Source of the DNA: Seleniibacterium sp963677135
GTDB taxonomy: Bacteria; Desulfobacterota; Desulfuromonadia; Desulfuromonadales; Geopsychrobacteraceae
Direction of reading: 5' to 3'
Assembly: GCA_963677135.2 (NCBI GenBank)
Contig: CAXXLS010000002.1
Span: 124,001-188,000, forward strand
Length of the DNA: 64,000 bases
Shown: positions 1 through 7,289 of the stretch, piece by piece
How positions within the stretch are numbered: position 1 is the stretch's first letter
Layout of the letters: each line of letters begins with the position of its first letter
Made by a program: the position numbers and the translations under genes
Notes under the pieces: generated by a model
What the model saw: the letters and a program-made list of their open reading frames with translations, nothing else
Told to the model about the DNA's origin: nothing
Database searches by the model: none

Positions 1-285
1 CATACCCTTGGCGCAATTCAGGTTATCATCACCGACGAAGCATGGGACAAGCTGTCTGCCAATCAGCAGAACGCTCTGGTTGAAGCCGGCAAGCTTGCTT
101 CCGCCTTCAACAGGGAACTGTCTGAAGGTGCCGAGAACAAAGTTCTGAAAGAGCTGGCCGCCGCAGGTGCAACCGTTGTTCCCGTTGCCGATAAGGGCCC
201 CTGGCAGAAAGCCTGTGCCGAAGTCATCAAAGAAGCCAGCGCCAAAAACGCTGCCCTGTACCAGAAGATTCTCGATATGCAGTAG
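1..285 (+). CDS. dctP: TRAP transporter solute-binding protein DctP, C-terminal part (truncated by window edge)
   Basis: Frame 1 is open from the first base to a TAG at 283-285 and gives 94 residues. The segment has the helical C-terminal pattern of TRAP solute receptors: ITDEAWDKLSANQQNALVEA, then a Lys/Glu-rich helix ending in YQKILDMQ. The equivalent stretch of the complete DctP at 7290-8282 reads FWKSLSPEQQKLIEETG. The protein would bind an organic or sugar acid in the periplasm and pass it to the DctQM membrane pair encoded just downstream. The N-terminus, signal peptide and promoter lie outside the window. The family call rests on this tail plus the adjacent dctQ and dctM genes. Confidence 0.85.
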   Translation, partial: HTLGAIQVIITDEAWDKLSANQQNALVEAGKLASAFNRELSEGAENKVLKELAAAGATVVPVADKGPWQKACAEVIKEASAKNAALYQKILDMQ

Positions 286-300
286 GACTCCCTGTCCTGT

Positions 301-343
301 CCCCCAGTCCGGCTGAATGCTGATCGATCCGCCGGACTGGGGG
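301..343 (+). terminator. Intercistronic hairpin between dctP and dctQ
   Basis: A perfect 13-bp inverted repeat, CCCCCAGTCCGGC (301-313) and GCCGGACTGGGGG (331-343), with a 17-nt loop lies 15 nt after the dctP stop. No U-run follows, so it is more likely a partial terminator or an mRNA 3'-end stabiliser that keeps binding-protein levels above permease levels than a full stop. A similar hairpin lies at the same place in the second TRAP operon (8299-8328). Confidence 0.7.
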
Positions 344-417
344 GCCTGTCCTTGGCGTTATCCGGCACCGAAGTTCCAGATTTTGAGTGCCTCATTGTTA
401 TTCATGACGGAGTTTCT

Positions 418-939
418 ATGAAGGCGGTGTTTACGACCGTAGATAAAATTAAACCGTTCTTTGACTGTGTCGACAAACTGGTTCTTTTTATCTGCAAAAT
501 CCTTCTGATCATAGATATTGCCATTACAGCCATGGCCGTTACCGGACGATACGTTTCCTTTGTTCCGGACCCTGCCTGGAGCGAAGAGGTGGTCCTTTCC
601 TGCATGGCCTACATGGCGGTCCTGTCTGCAGCCCTGGCCATTCGGCGTAATGCCCATATCCGCATGACAGCCTTTGATCGCTATCTGCCCCCAAAGGTCC
701 TCGTCGCCCTTGATCTGCTTGCCGATATCGCCATTATGGCGCTTGGATTCGTCATGATCTTTGTTGGCTGGAGTTACGCGCAACGGCTTGGCGCCAGAGG
801 ATTTTATGTCAGCATGCCCGACCTCTCCAGGTTCTGGATGTATTTTCCGGTGCCGCTGGCGGGAGTTGCCATGGTGATTTTTGAGTTGGAAATGATTTAC
901 AACCGGATCAAAAAACTGGTTCTCGGGGAGGAAGCTTGA
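418..939 (+). CDS. dctQ: TRAP transporter small permease subunit DctQ
   Basis: The 173-residue protein is predicted to have four membrane helices, as usual for the small TRAP subunit. Family features are the first helix after KLVLFICKILLIIDIAITAM, the SEEVVLSCMAYMAVLSAALA helix with its conserved acidic residue, and the RRNAHIRMTAFD loop. With DctM it forms the sodium- or proton-coupled membrane component fed by the periplasmic receptor. A TTG at 352 is open in frame, but ATG 418 is preferred because GACGGAG (406-412) lies 5 nt upstream and the 352 start would add non-conserved residues. The gene ends 3 nt before dctM. Confidence 0.88.
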   Translation: MKAVFTTVDKIKPFFDCVDKLVLFICKILLIIDIAITAMAVTGRYVSFVPDPAWSEEVVLSCMAYMAVLSAALAIRRNAHIRMTAFDRYLPPKVLVALDLLADIAIMALGFVMIFVGWSYAQRLGARGFYVSMPDLSRFWMYFPVPLAGVAMVIFELEMIYNRIKKLVLGEEA

Positions 940-942
940 GGC

Positions 943-2235
943 ATGATTGTAGATAGTATGGCGATTTTTGTCCTGCTGGGAAGTTTTTTTGTTTTTATCC
1001 TGATCCGCTTCCCTATTGCCTACGCGGTCGCACTGTCGTCCATTCTCTGCCTGCTGTATCAGGGCCTGCCTCTGACCACAGTCGCGCAGCAGATGGTGAA
1101 GGGAATCAGTTCTTTCAGTCTGATGGCCGTCCCCTTTTTCATTACCATGGGCTACCTGATGGGGTCTGGCGGGATTTCCGAAAAATTGATCGCACTGGCC
1201 AACGCCTGCGTCGGTTGGATGCGTGGCGGCATGGCCATGGTCAATATTGTCTCCTCCTATTTCTTCGGGGGCATTTCGGGCTCGGCGGCGGCTGACACGG
1301 CTTCTTTGGGCAGTATCATGATCCCGATGATGGTTGAGCAGGGCTATGACGATGACTTCGCCACCGCGGTCACCGTGACCAGTTCCTGTGAAGGCCTGCT
1401 TGTTCCCCCCAGCCACAACATGGTTATCTACGCGACGACCGCCGGGGGCGTCTCCATAGGCAGCCTCTTTCTGGCCGGTTATCTGCCCGCCGCCATTCTT
1501 GCCGGAACCCTGATGGTCGGTTCCTACATTATCTCGGTCAAACGCAATTATCCCAGAGGCGATAAGTTCAATCTGCTGAACCTGCTGAAGCAGATCGCGG
1601 TCTCCTTCTGGGCTCTTGCCGCCGTGCTGATTGTTGTCGTCGGGGTGGTCGGTGGGGTCTTCACCGCAACGGAATCCGCAGCGATCGCCGTCATCTACAG
1701 CCTCGTGGTCAGTGTCTTCATCTACCGGGGTATGACCTGGAAGGGGGTCTGGAAGGCGCTGGATCAATGCGTAAACACTCTGTCCATCGTGCTGATTCTG
1801 ATTTCGACGTCAAGCATCTTCGGTTTTCTGCTGACCCGCCTGAACGTCCCCAGTCTGGCAGCAAAAGCCATTCTTGGACTGACTGACAACACGATTATTC
1901 TGGCCTTGCTGCTGAACCTGATTCTGCTGGTTCTGGGCGTCATTATGGACATGGCACCAATTATCCTGATTGCCACGCCCATCCTGCTGCCCATCGCAGA
2001 AAGCATCGGGATTTCACCCATTCAGTTCGGCATCATGATGATTTTGAACTGCGGCATCGGGCTCCTGACGCCCCCTGTCGGGTCGGTTCTGTTCATCGGT
2101 TCGGCCGTCGGAAAGGTTCCTATCGAAAGGCTGGTGAAAGCAATCTTACCCTTTTACCTGCTGATGATCATCACTCTGCTGTTACTGACGTTTATCCCTG
2201 CGATCAGCATGTATCTGCCATCGGTGTTTATGTGA
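943..2235 (+). CDS. dctM: TRAP transporter large permease subunit DctM
   Basis: This 430-residue, highly hydrophobic protein has the length and about 12 helices of DctM/SiaM large subunits of the ion transporter superfamily. Signature stretches are ISSFSLMAVPFFITMGYLMG near residue 60, GGMAMVNIVSSYFFGGISGS, and the duplicated CGIGLLTPPVGSVLF near the C-terminus. It would catalyse ion-coupled uptake of the acid delivered by DctP. A GGGAGG element just upstream of the ATG lies inside the end of dctQ. It is clearly paralogous to the DctM at 8864-10153 but not nearly identical, unlike the downstream uxaBA genes. Confidence 0.93.
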   Translation: MIVDSMAIFVLLGSFFVFILIRFPIAYAVALSSILCLLYQGLPLTTVAQQMVKGISSFSLMAVPFFITMGYLMGSGGISEKLIALANACVGWMRGGMAMVNIVSSYFFGGISGSAAADTASLGSIMIPMMVEQGYDDDFATAVTVTSSCEGLLVPPSHNMVIYATTAGGVSIGSLFLAGYLPAAILAGTLMVGSYIISVKRNYPRGDKFNLLNLLKQIAVSFWALAAVLIVVVGVVGGVFTATESAAIAVIYSLVVSVFIYRGMTWKGVWKALDQCVNTLSIVLILISTSSIFGFLLTRLNVPSLAAKAILGLTDNTIILALLLNLILLVLGVIMDMAPIILIATPILLPIAESIGISPIQFGIMMILNCGIGLLTPPVGSVLFIGSAVGKVPIERLVKAILPFYLLMIITLLLLTFIPAISMYLPSVFM

Positions 2236-2726
2236 CAATTCGCCAGGACAGGACATTCAGTTTTCACTACAGGGTGAAGCCGGCCAGCCTCTGGGTTCTG
2301 ACCATGGTCAATATCTACAGGTCCATGATGGCTGTGATCAATATTATTTTCACAGCTTCCATGGCCCTGTTGATTTACCGCTTCTGGAGCGACGCCGGAG
2401 TCGTTGTCCGAGTTCTTATGCTTGCCGGCCTGATTCTATTTCCCGTGCTGCAGCCTCTGCTGATTTACCTGCGCAGCCGGAAGATTGTTAACCAGATGCC
2501 GAAAGACCTGGACATAACGTTTGATCAGATCGGTTTCGAAATTGCGAATGACAGTAAAAAATCGCGCGTGAATTATGCTGAGGTCAAGTCAGTAACCAGA
2601 ATATTCAAAATGCTGATTATCTATACCCGGTCGCGGCAGGGTTTTATTCTGGATAACGAAATGTTGTCAGGCCAGAGTAAGGGCCTGTCTGCTTTTCTGT
2701 CTGAAAAGATAAAAAGAAGTCGTTGA
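2232..2726 (+). CDS. YcxB-like membrane protein
   Basis: The GTG start overlaps the dctM stop by 4 nt, implying translational coupling. The 164-residue product has two N-terminal membrane helices (about residues 27-50 and 58-80) followed by a small soluble domain. The pattern ITFDQIGFEIANDSKKSR, then YAEVKSVTRIFKMLIIYTRS and QGFILDNEML, matches the YcxB-like C-terminal domain, a PH-like fold of unknown biochemical function. Its place in a TRAP operon is unusual and could mean an accessory or assembly role for the transporter; that is inference. The second TRAP operon has no counterpart. Confidence 0.7.
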   Translation: MTIRQDRTFSFHYRVKPASLWVLTMVNIYRSMMAVINIIFTASMALLIYRFWSDAGVVVRVLMLAGLILFPVLQPLLIYLRSRKIVNQMPKDLDITFDQIGFEIANDSKKSRVNYAEVKSVTRIFKMLIIYTRSRQGFILDNEMLSGQSKGLSAFLSEKIKRSR

Positions 2727-2739
2727 GAAACCCCATTCA

Positions 2740-3015
2740 ATGACGGAACTAAAAGACCAGCTGCTGAGAAATGGAACGAGAAAACCATGTCACTGCCTCT
2801 ATCTGCATTCTGTCATGAAGGAAATCCAGATTCGCGGAGCTCGTAATGCCGTCAGGCAGGACTTTGTCGATGTTCTCGAGCTGATGAAGAAACTGGATCT
2901 GCCGATTGAACGTCTGGTTTCCAGGGATGTGCCATTGGCAGAGGCCGGTGAGGCATTGCAAAGCTGGAGCGACAACCCTGCAGCCATTACCAAGATTCTT
3001 GTATCCTTCGAATAA
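2740..3015 (+). pseudogene. 3' fragment of zinc alcohol dehydrogenase, fused to unrelated N-terminal codons
   Basis: From 2811 to the TAA at 3013-3015 the sequence is identical to the last fifth of the dehydrogenase gene at 10235-11260, encoding MKEIQIRGARNAVRQD through ITKILVSFE. Everything upstream, including both zinc sites and the Rossmann fold, is missing. An ATG at 2740 happens to be in frame and would give a 91-residue chimera whose first 25 residues are unrelated to the dehydrogenase. No convincing ribosome binding site precedes 2740. The chimera cannot be an active dehydrogenase; it marks the left edge of the 3.19-kb duplication. Confidence 0.85.
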
Positions 3016-3038
3016 AATTGTCAAAAGAGAGAAGACCG

Positions 3039-4499
3039 ATGAAAGAACTCAACCGTACCAATTTTGATCTGCCGCGCTACCCGGAGCGGATCCTGCAGAT
3101 CGGGGAGGGGAACTTCCTGCGCTGCTTTATCGGCTGGCAGGTCGATATTTTGAACGAGAAGAACGGGCTGAACGCCGGGATCGTCGTGGCGCGCCCCATC
3201 GATACCGAGATGCCGCCGCCTTTGACTGTGCAGGACGGGCTCTATACCACCTTGCTGCGCGGTTACGATGAAGAGAACCAGCTGCGCAACGAAAAGCGCA
3301 TCGTCTCCAGCGTCACCCGGGAAATCTCCATCTACAAAGAGTACGCCGCGTTCCTGGAACTGGCCCACAACCCCGAACTGCGCTTTATCTTCAGCAACAC
3401 CACCGAAGCCGGGATCGCCTACAGTGACGCCGACCGCTTCGACGATGCGCCGCCGGCGACCTATCCGGCCAAGCTGACCCGCTTCCTCTATGAGCGTTTT
3501 ACCGCTTTTGACGGTGCCGGGGACAAGGGCTTTATCCTGTTTCCCTGCGAGCTTCTCGACTACAACGGCGAACTGCTCAAAGAGTACGTCCTCAAATACG
3601 CCAAGCAGTGGAACCTGTCCGCGGACTTCACCTCCTGGCTGGAAGAGGCGAACACCTTCTGCTCAACCCTGGTCGACAGGATCGTTACCGGTTATCCAAA
3701 AGACGAAGTGGCCGAACTGGAAACCGAACTGGGTTACCATGACCGCTTCATGGTCACCGGCGAGTATTTTCACCTGTTCGTGATCCAGGCGCCTGGTTGG
3801 GTCGGTGAAGAGCTCAAATTGGACGGCAGCGGCCTGCATGTCGAGATTGTCGATGATCTCAAACCCTATAAGCAGCGCAAGGTCGGGATCTTGAACGGCT
3901 GTCACACCGCCCTGACCCCGGTAGCCTGGCTGTGCGGCATCGAGTACGTCAAGGACGCCACCAGCGATCCCCAGCTGGAAAGCTACCTGGCCCGGCTCCT
4001 CGATCAGGAGATCATTCCCTGCCTGCCCCTGCCGGTGGACGAGCTCAAGCCGTTTGCCGACAGCGTCATCGGCCGTTTCAAAAACCCCTATATCAAGCAC
4101 AAGCTTCTCGATATCTCCCTGAACTCGATGACCAAGTTCCGCACCCGACTGCTGCCCCAGCTGCTGCGTTACTGTGAAGACCAAGGTCGCGTGCCGCAAC
4201 TGATGACCCTGGCGCTGGCCGCCCTGATCTGTTTCTACCGCGGCGAGCTGAACGGGCAGAGCTATGTGACCAGGGACGACCAACCCTTCCTCGATATGTA
4301 CCGGGAGCTGTGGGGCGAGGCCGGCATGGGACCGGTCGATCTGGAAACCGCAACCGCCATCGCCCGGAAGGTGCTGAGTCTTGACCGGCACTGGGAGGCC
4401 GAGCTGCTGAAGATCGACGGGCTGTGCGAGCAGGTTGCGGGATTTATCGTCAGCATCACCGGTAAGGGAATGCGGGAGACGCTTGCGGAGGTGCTGTGA
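3039..4499 (+). CDS. uxaB: Tagaturonate reductase (altronate oxidoreductase), copy 1
   Basis: The 486-residue protein reduces D-tagaturonate to D-altronate with NADH in the galacturonate branch of hexuronate catabolism. It belongs to the mannitol dehydrogenase family and resembles E. coli UxaB over its whole length: ILQIGEGNFLRCFIGWQVD near the N-terminus, FSNTTEAGIAYSDADRFDDA, FCSTLVDRIVTGYPKDEV and the catalytic K-x4-N-x2-H signature (Lys281, Asn286, His289). A TTG at 3018 is open in frame, but ATG 3039 is preferred because of the AAAGAGAGAAG element just before it. The gene follows the dehydrogenase fragment by 23 nt and overlaps uxaA. The protein is identical to copy 2. Confidence 0.95.
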   Translation: MKELNRTNFDLPRYPERILQIGEGNFLRCFIGWQVDILNEKNGLNAGIVVARPIDTEMPPPLTVQDGLYTTLLRGYDEENQLRNEKRIVSSVTREISIYKEYAAFLELAHNPELRFIFSNTTEAGIAYSDADRFDDAPPATYPAKLTRFLYERFTAFDGAGDKGFILFPCELLDYNGELLKEYVLKYAKQWNLSADFTSWLEEANTFCSTLVDRIVTGYPKDEVAELETELGYHDRFMVTGEYFHLFVIQAPGWVGEELKLDGSGLHVEIVDDLKPYKQRKVGILNGCHTALTPVAWLCGIEYVKDATSDPQLESYLARLLDQEIIPCLPLPVDELKPFADSVIGRFKNPYIKHKLLDISLNSMTKFRTRLLPQLLRYCEDQGRVPQLMTLALAALICFYRGELNGQSYVTRDDQPFLDMYRELWGEAGMGPVDLETATAIARKVLSLDRHWEAELLKIDGLCEQVAGFIVSITGKGMRETLAEVL

Positions 4500-6001
4500 T
4501 GATCAAAGTCTCGCGCATCGACAGCGCCGACAATGTCGCCGTCACCTATGCCGAGCTGAAGCCCGGCACCCTGGTGGAGGTTCCCGGCCTTGAGCCGTTT
4601 GCCGTGGTGGACCCCATTCCCGTGGGGCACAAGCTGGCCCTGGAGGATATCGGGGCCGGGCAGCAGGTCGTGAAATATGGCGCGTCCATCGGGCTGGCCA
4701 GCCAGGACATCGTCAGGGGAGGGCATGTCCATACCCACAACGTCAGGACCGGACTGTCCGACAAGCAGGACTACAGCTACCGGCCGGTGGCTGCCGAGGC
4801 CGAATCGTTTAGCTGGACCGCGGCCCGGCCGCTGCAGGTTTACCGGCGCGGCAACGGGCGGGTCGGGATCCGCAACGAGCTGTGGGTGATTCCGACGGTC
4901 GGTTGCGTTAACGGTATTGCCGACAACATCATCAGGACCTTCAACGCCATCTCCGATCGCAGCGGTGTCGACGGGGTTTTCAATTTCCCCCATCCCTACG
5001 GCTGTTCCCAGCTGGGGGGCGACCACGAGCGGACCCGGGCCATGCTGCAGAACATCGCCCTGCACCCCAACTGCGGCGGGGTGCTGATTCTGGGGCTGGG
5101 CTGCGAGAACAACCAGGTCGATGCGTTTCGGGAGACCCTGCCCGAAGCCGTTGATCAGCGGCGGATCAGATACCTGATCGCCCAGGAGGTCGGGGATGAG
5201 GTGGAGACCGGAGTCGCGCTGCTCGAAGAGCTTTACGCCGTGGCGTCCCGGGACCAGCGGGAAGCGGGGGACTGGCAGGATATCGTCATCGGGCTGGAAT
5301 GCGGCGGGTCGGACGCCTTTTCGGGGCTGACCGCCAACCCGCTGATCGGGCGGGTGTCCGATTACGTGGTCGGGCAGGGCGGGACCACCGTGTTGACCGA
5401 GGTCCCGGAAATGTTCGGCGCCGAGCACATCCTGATGGAGCAGTGCGTGAGCCGGGAGGTGTTTGAGAAGACCGTGACCATGATCAATGATTTCAAGGAT
5501 TATTACCTGGCCCACGATCAGCCGATATACGAGAACCCGTCCCCGGGGAACAAGGCGGGCGGGATCACCACGCTGGAGGACAAGTCCCTGGGCTGCACCC
5601 GCAAGGCGGGGAAGTCGCCGGTTGTCGATGTCATCAAGATCGACGAGCGGGTGAGCAAGCCGGGTTTGAACCTGCTGTATTCCCCGGGCAACGATATCGT
5701 CGCGACGACCTCCCTGGGCGCGGCCGGCTGTCAGCTGGTGCTGTTCTCGACCGGCCGCGGGACGCCCCTGGGTGGTTTCATCCCGACGGTCAAGATCGCG
5801 ACCAACAGCCCCCTGGCCGAGAAAAAGGCCAACTGGATCGATTTCAATGCCGGGGTTCTGGCCGATCCGGAGGTTGATCCGGACCAGGTTCTGAGTGACT
5901 TTCTGGCCAGGATCGTCGCCATCATCAACGGCGAGCCGACTTCGGCCGAGAGACGCAACAGCCGGGATATCGCCATCTTCAAGACCGGCGTGACCCTGTA
6001 G
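4499..6001 (+). CDS. uxaA: Altronate dehydratase, copy 1
   Basis: The 500-residue product dehydrates D-altronate to 2-keto-3-deoxygluconate; the family is iron-dependent. The N-terminal 90 residues form the SAF-like domain (GHKLALEDIGAGQQVVKYG, GGHVHTHNVRT). The catalytic body contains NFPHPYGCSQLGGDHERT, LGLGCENNQ, GLECGGSDAFSGLTANP and a C-terminal GRGTPLGGFIPTVKIATN, all typical of UxaA. ATG 4499 overlaps the uxaB stop by one base, indicating translational coupling; a GTG at 4496 is the only close alternative. A strong terminator follows. KDG kinase and KDPG aldolase genes needed downstream are not in this window. Confidence 0.95.
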   Translation: MIKVSRIDSADNVAVTYAELKPGTLVEVPGLEPFAVVDPIPVGHKLALEDIGAGQQVVKYGASIGLASQDIVRGGHVHTHNVRTGLSDKQDYSYRPVAAEAESFSWTAARPLQVYRRGNGRVGIRNELWVIPTVGCVNGIADNIIRTFNAISDRSGVDGVFNFPHPYGCSQLGGDHERTRAMLQNIALHPNCGGVLILGLGCENNQVDAFRETLPEAVDQRRIRYLIAQEVGDEVETGVALLEELYAVASRDQREAGDWQDIVIGLECGGSDAFSGLTANPLIGRVSDYVVGQGGTTVLTEVPEMFGAEHILMEQCVSREVFEKTVTMINDFKDYYLAHDQPIYENPSPGNKAGGITTLEDKSLGCTRKAGKSPVVDVIKIDERVSKPGLNLLYSPGNDIVATTSLGAAGCQLVLFSTGRGTPLGGFIPTVKIATNSPLAEKKANWIDFNAGVLADPEVDPDQVLSDFLARIVAIINGEPTSAERRNSRDIAIFKTGVTL

Positions 6002-6032
6002 GTCGACTCGGATTAAGAACTGCTGAAATGCT

Positions 6033-6070
6033 ACGGCCGCTTCATGATTGAAGCGGCCGTTTGTTTGTTT
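6033..6070 (+). terminator. Rho-independent terminator after uxaA copy 1
   Basis: A perfect 12-bp stem, ACGGCCGCTTCA (6033-6044) and TGAAGCGGCCGT (6049-6060), with a TGAT loop is followed by TTGTTTGTTT. It separates uxaA from the convergent gntR gene. The core GCCGCTTCA lies 35 nt after the stop codon, exactly as in the terminator of copy 2. Confidence 0.9.
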
Positions 6071-6088
6071 CGATGGGTATAATACCTG

Positions 6089-6805
6089 TCACGCGTTGAT
6101 GGTGCTGTCCAGTTCTTCCTGGACTGATACCAGGTGGGCTGTCATCGTCCGTTTTGCGGCTTCGGGGTTATGTGACTTGATGGCTTCAAGGATTCTCATG
6201 TGCTGGAAAACGGCCCTGGTTCTCATGGTGCTGATGTCGACACTCCGCTGCAGTTGCGGCCAGAGCTTGCCATGATGGCGCATTTCCCAGAGACTTTCGA
6301 TGTGGCTGGTCAGCAGTGAGTTTCTCGAGGCTTTAGCAATCAGCAAATGAAATTCCATGTCGCCATCCTCACTTTCAAAGCCTGCCTGATTTTCATTCAC
6401 CATCATTTCAATGGCTTTTTCCATGAGTTCACAATGTTGATCTGTTCTGTATTGGGCGGCGAGGTACGCTGCTTCAGGTTCGAGAAGCATTCTGACCTGA
6501 ATTTGTTCAAAGGGACCGGCTTCGGAAGTAATACTGCTTAAAGGAATTTCTTCTGCCAGATTCTGAACAACCGCACCAACATTCCTTTTAACGGTGAGGA
6601 CCCCGGAGACCTCAAGGGCGACGATCGCCTCGCGGACGGTCGCCCGACTTACGCCAAGCAGCTTGGACAGTTCGGTTTCCGAAGGCAGCCTGTCCCCTTC
6701 GTGGAAGTGGTTTGTCTGTAAATATTGTTTGATCTCCTGCGAAGTATGGATGTAGAGACGTTCATTTTTTGATAAGGCCTGCTCGCCAGGCAGCTTGGAT
6801 TTCAT
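6089..6805 (-). CDS. GntR family (FadR subfamily) transcriptional regulator of the sugar-acid locus
   Basis: The 238-residue protein has an N-terminal winged helix-turn-helix (about residues 20-80; EGDRLPSETELSKLLGVSRA, VREAIVALEVSGVLTVKRN) and a C-terminal all-helical FCD ligand domain with a metal-site pattern of the kind DMEFHLLIAKASRN and an H near residue 212. This is the architecture of ExuR/UxuR-like repressors that respond to hexuronates. ATG 6805 is chosen over a TTG at 6835 because AAAGGAGAG lies about 10 nt upstream. It sits between the two TRAP/uxa operons, convergent with the first and divergent from the second, and two matching operators lie in the divergent region. Control of both operons is inferred. 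Confidence 0.88.
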   Translation of the reverse strand: MKSKLPGEQALSKNERLYIHTSQEIKQYLQTNHFHEGDRLPSETELSKLLGVSRATVREAIVALEVSGVLTVKRNVGAVVQNLAEEIPLSSITSEAGPFEQIQVRMLLEPEAAYLAAQYRTDQHCELMEKAIEMMVNENQAGFESEDGDMEFHLLIAKASRNSLLTSHIESLWEMRHHGKLWPQLQRSVDISTMRTRAVFQHMRILEAIKSHNPEAAKRTMTAHLVSVQEELDSTINA

Positions 6806-6866
6806 TTTGGGATATCTCTCCTTTTGGTCAGTCAATTATTGAGACGACGTTCTGATTAGTCAAGGA

Positions 6867-6895
6867 TATTCTTGTTGGAGGATGCGGATTGTCAG
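6867..6895 (-). promoter_or_regulatory. Possible gntR promoter overlapped by an operator
   Basis: On the minus strand CTGACA (6895-6890) and AGAATA (6872-6867) are spaced 17 nt apart, about 60 nt upstream of the gntR start. The -35 lies inside the palindrome at 6887-6901, which would give autoregulation. The -10 is a weak match. Confidence 0.4.
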
Positions 6896-6901
6896 ACAAT
6901 C
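6887..6901. promoter_or_regulatory. Candidate GntR operator 1 (perfect palindrome)
   Basis: GATTGTCAGACAATC is a perfect 7-1-7 palindrome of the TTGTCnGACAA type often bound by FadR-subfamily GntR repressors. It lies 82 nt upstream of the gntR start codon. A near copy is found 160 bp further on at 7047-7061. Confidence 0.7.
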
Positions 6902-7046
6902 CTGTGTCTGTCTGATGTTTCTATGCTGGTTGTAAGGACCAAAATCTATATAAAATACAGCATATTAGGTAGTTTTTCTCAGATTTGTCGTAATTTTTGA
7001 AAAGCATATCACCGGATGGTCTGTCAATTATGTTGTTATTTTTTAG

Positions 7047-7061
7047 GATTGACAGACAATC
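7047..7061. promoter_or_regulatory. Candidate GntR operator 2
   Basis: GATTGACAGACAATC differs from operator 1 at a single base, which turns one half-site into a TTGACA hexamer. It covers the -35 of the promoter at 7049-7077, so repressor binding would block RNA polymerase. The 160-bp separation from operator 1 would permit looping, but that is inference. Confidence 0.7.
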
Positions 7062-7077
7062 TTGCTAGCCTTAATAT
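7049..7077 (+). promoter_or_regulatory. Sigma-70 promoter for the second TRAP-adh-uxaBA operon
   Basis: TTGACA (7049-7054) and TAATAT (7072-7077) are separated by exactly 17 nt, close to the sigma-70 consensus. The dctP start is at 7290, so the leader would be about 205 nt. The surrounding 6806-7289 interval holds no convincing gene, only this promoter, the two operators and A/T-rich sequence. Confidence 0.75.
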
Positions 7078-7289
7078 CCTAGCCGTTGCTACGGCGGTCA
7101 TTGCTTCTTCTTGCATTCTCATTGGCCTTGATTGCTTTTGTTTACCCCCTGCTAAAAAAAGGTTTGGACGGATTACTCATCAAGTTTGTTCGTCCTTTCT
7201 TTTAATAAACCAGTGTCAATAATGTGATTGATACTGATTCTGTGTTCCCGGAACTGTCGGGAGTTAACCAAAGATGCATGGAGGTTTGA

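Larger units (their letters stand above)
2811..6001 (+). repeat. Copy 1 of a 3.19-kb direct repeat (adh 3' end, uxaB, uxaA)
   Basis: The block matches 11056-14246 at a constant offset of 8245 nt. Identity begins at TGTCATGAAGG (2811) and ends exactly at the uxaA stop codon (5999-6001). By eye I found four differences, at 3419, 3620, 5812 and 5950. All are third-position transitions that leave both proteins unchanged. The flanks on either side differ. The substitutions argue against a simple assembly duplication. Confidence 0.93.

Noticed and set aside
358..1767. A 469-codon minus-strand frame across dctQ and dctM
   Set aside because: It is rich in His, Gly, Asp and Gln, which is the reverse image of hydrophobic membrane helices, and has no family resemblance.
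2811..6001. The uxaBA duplication as an assembly artefact
   Set aside because: Four consistent substitutions, different upstream genes and different 3' flanks make a false join unlikely, though long reads would settle it.
7016..7222. A 68-codon plus-strand frame in the gntR-dctP intergenic region
   Set aside because: It overlaps the promoter and operator, lacks a ribosome binding site and has no recognisable content.
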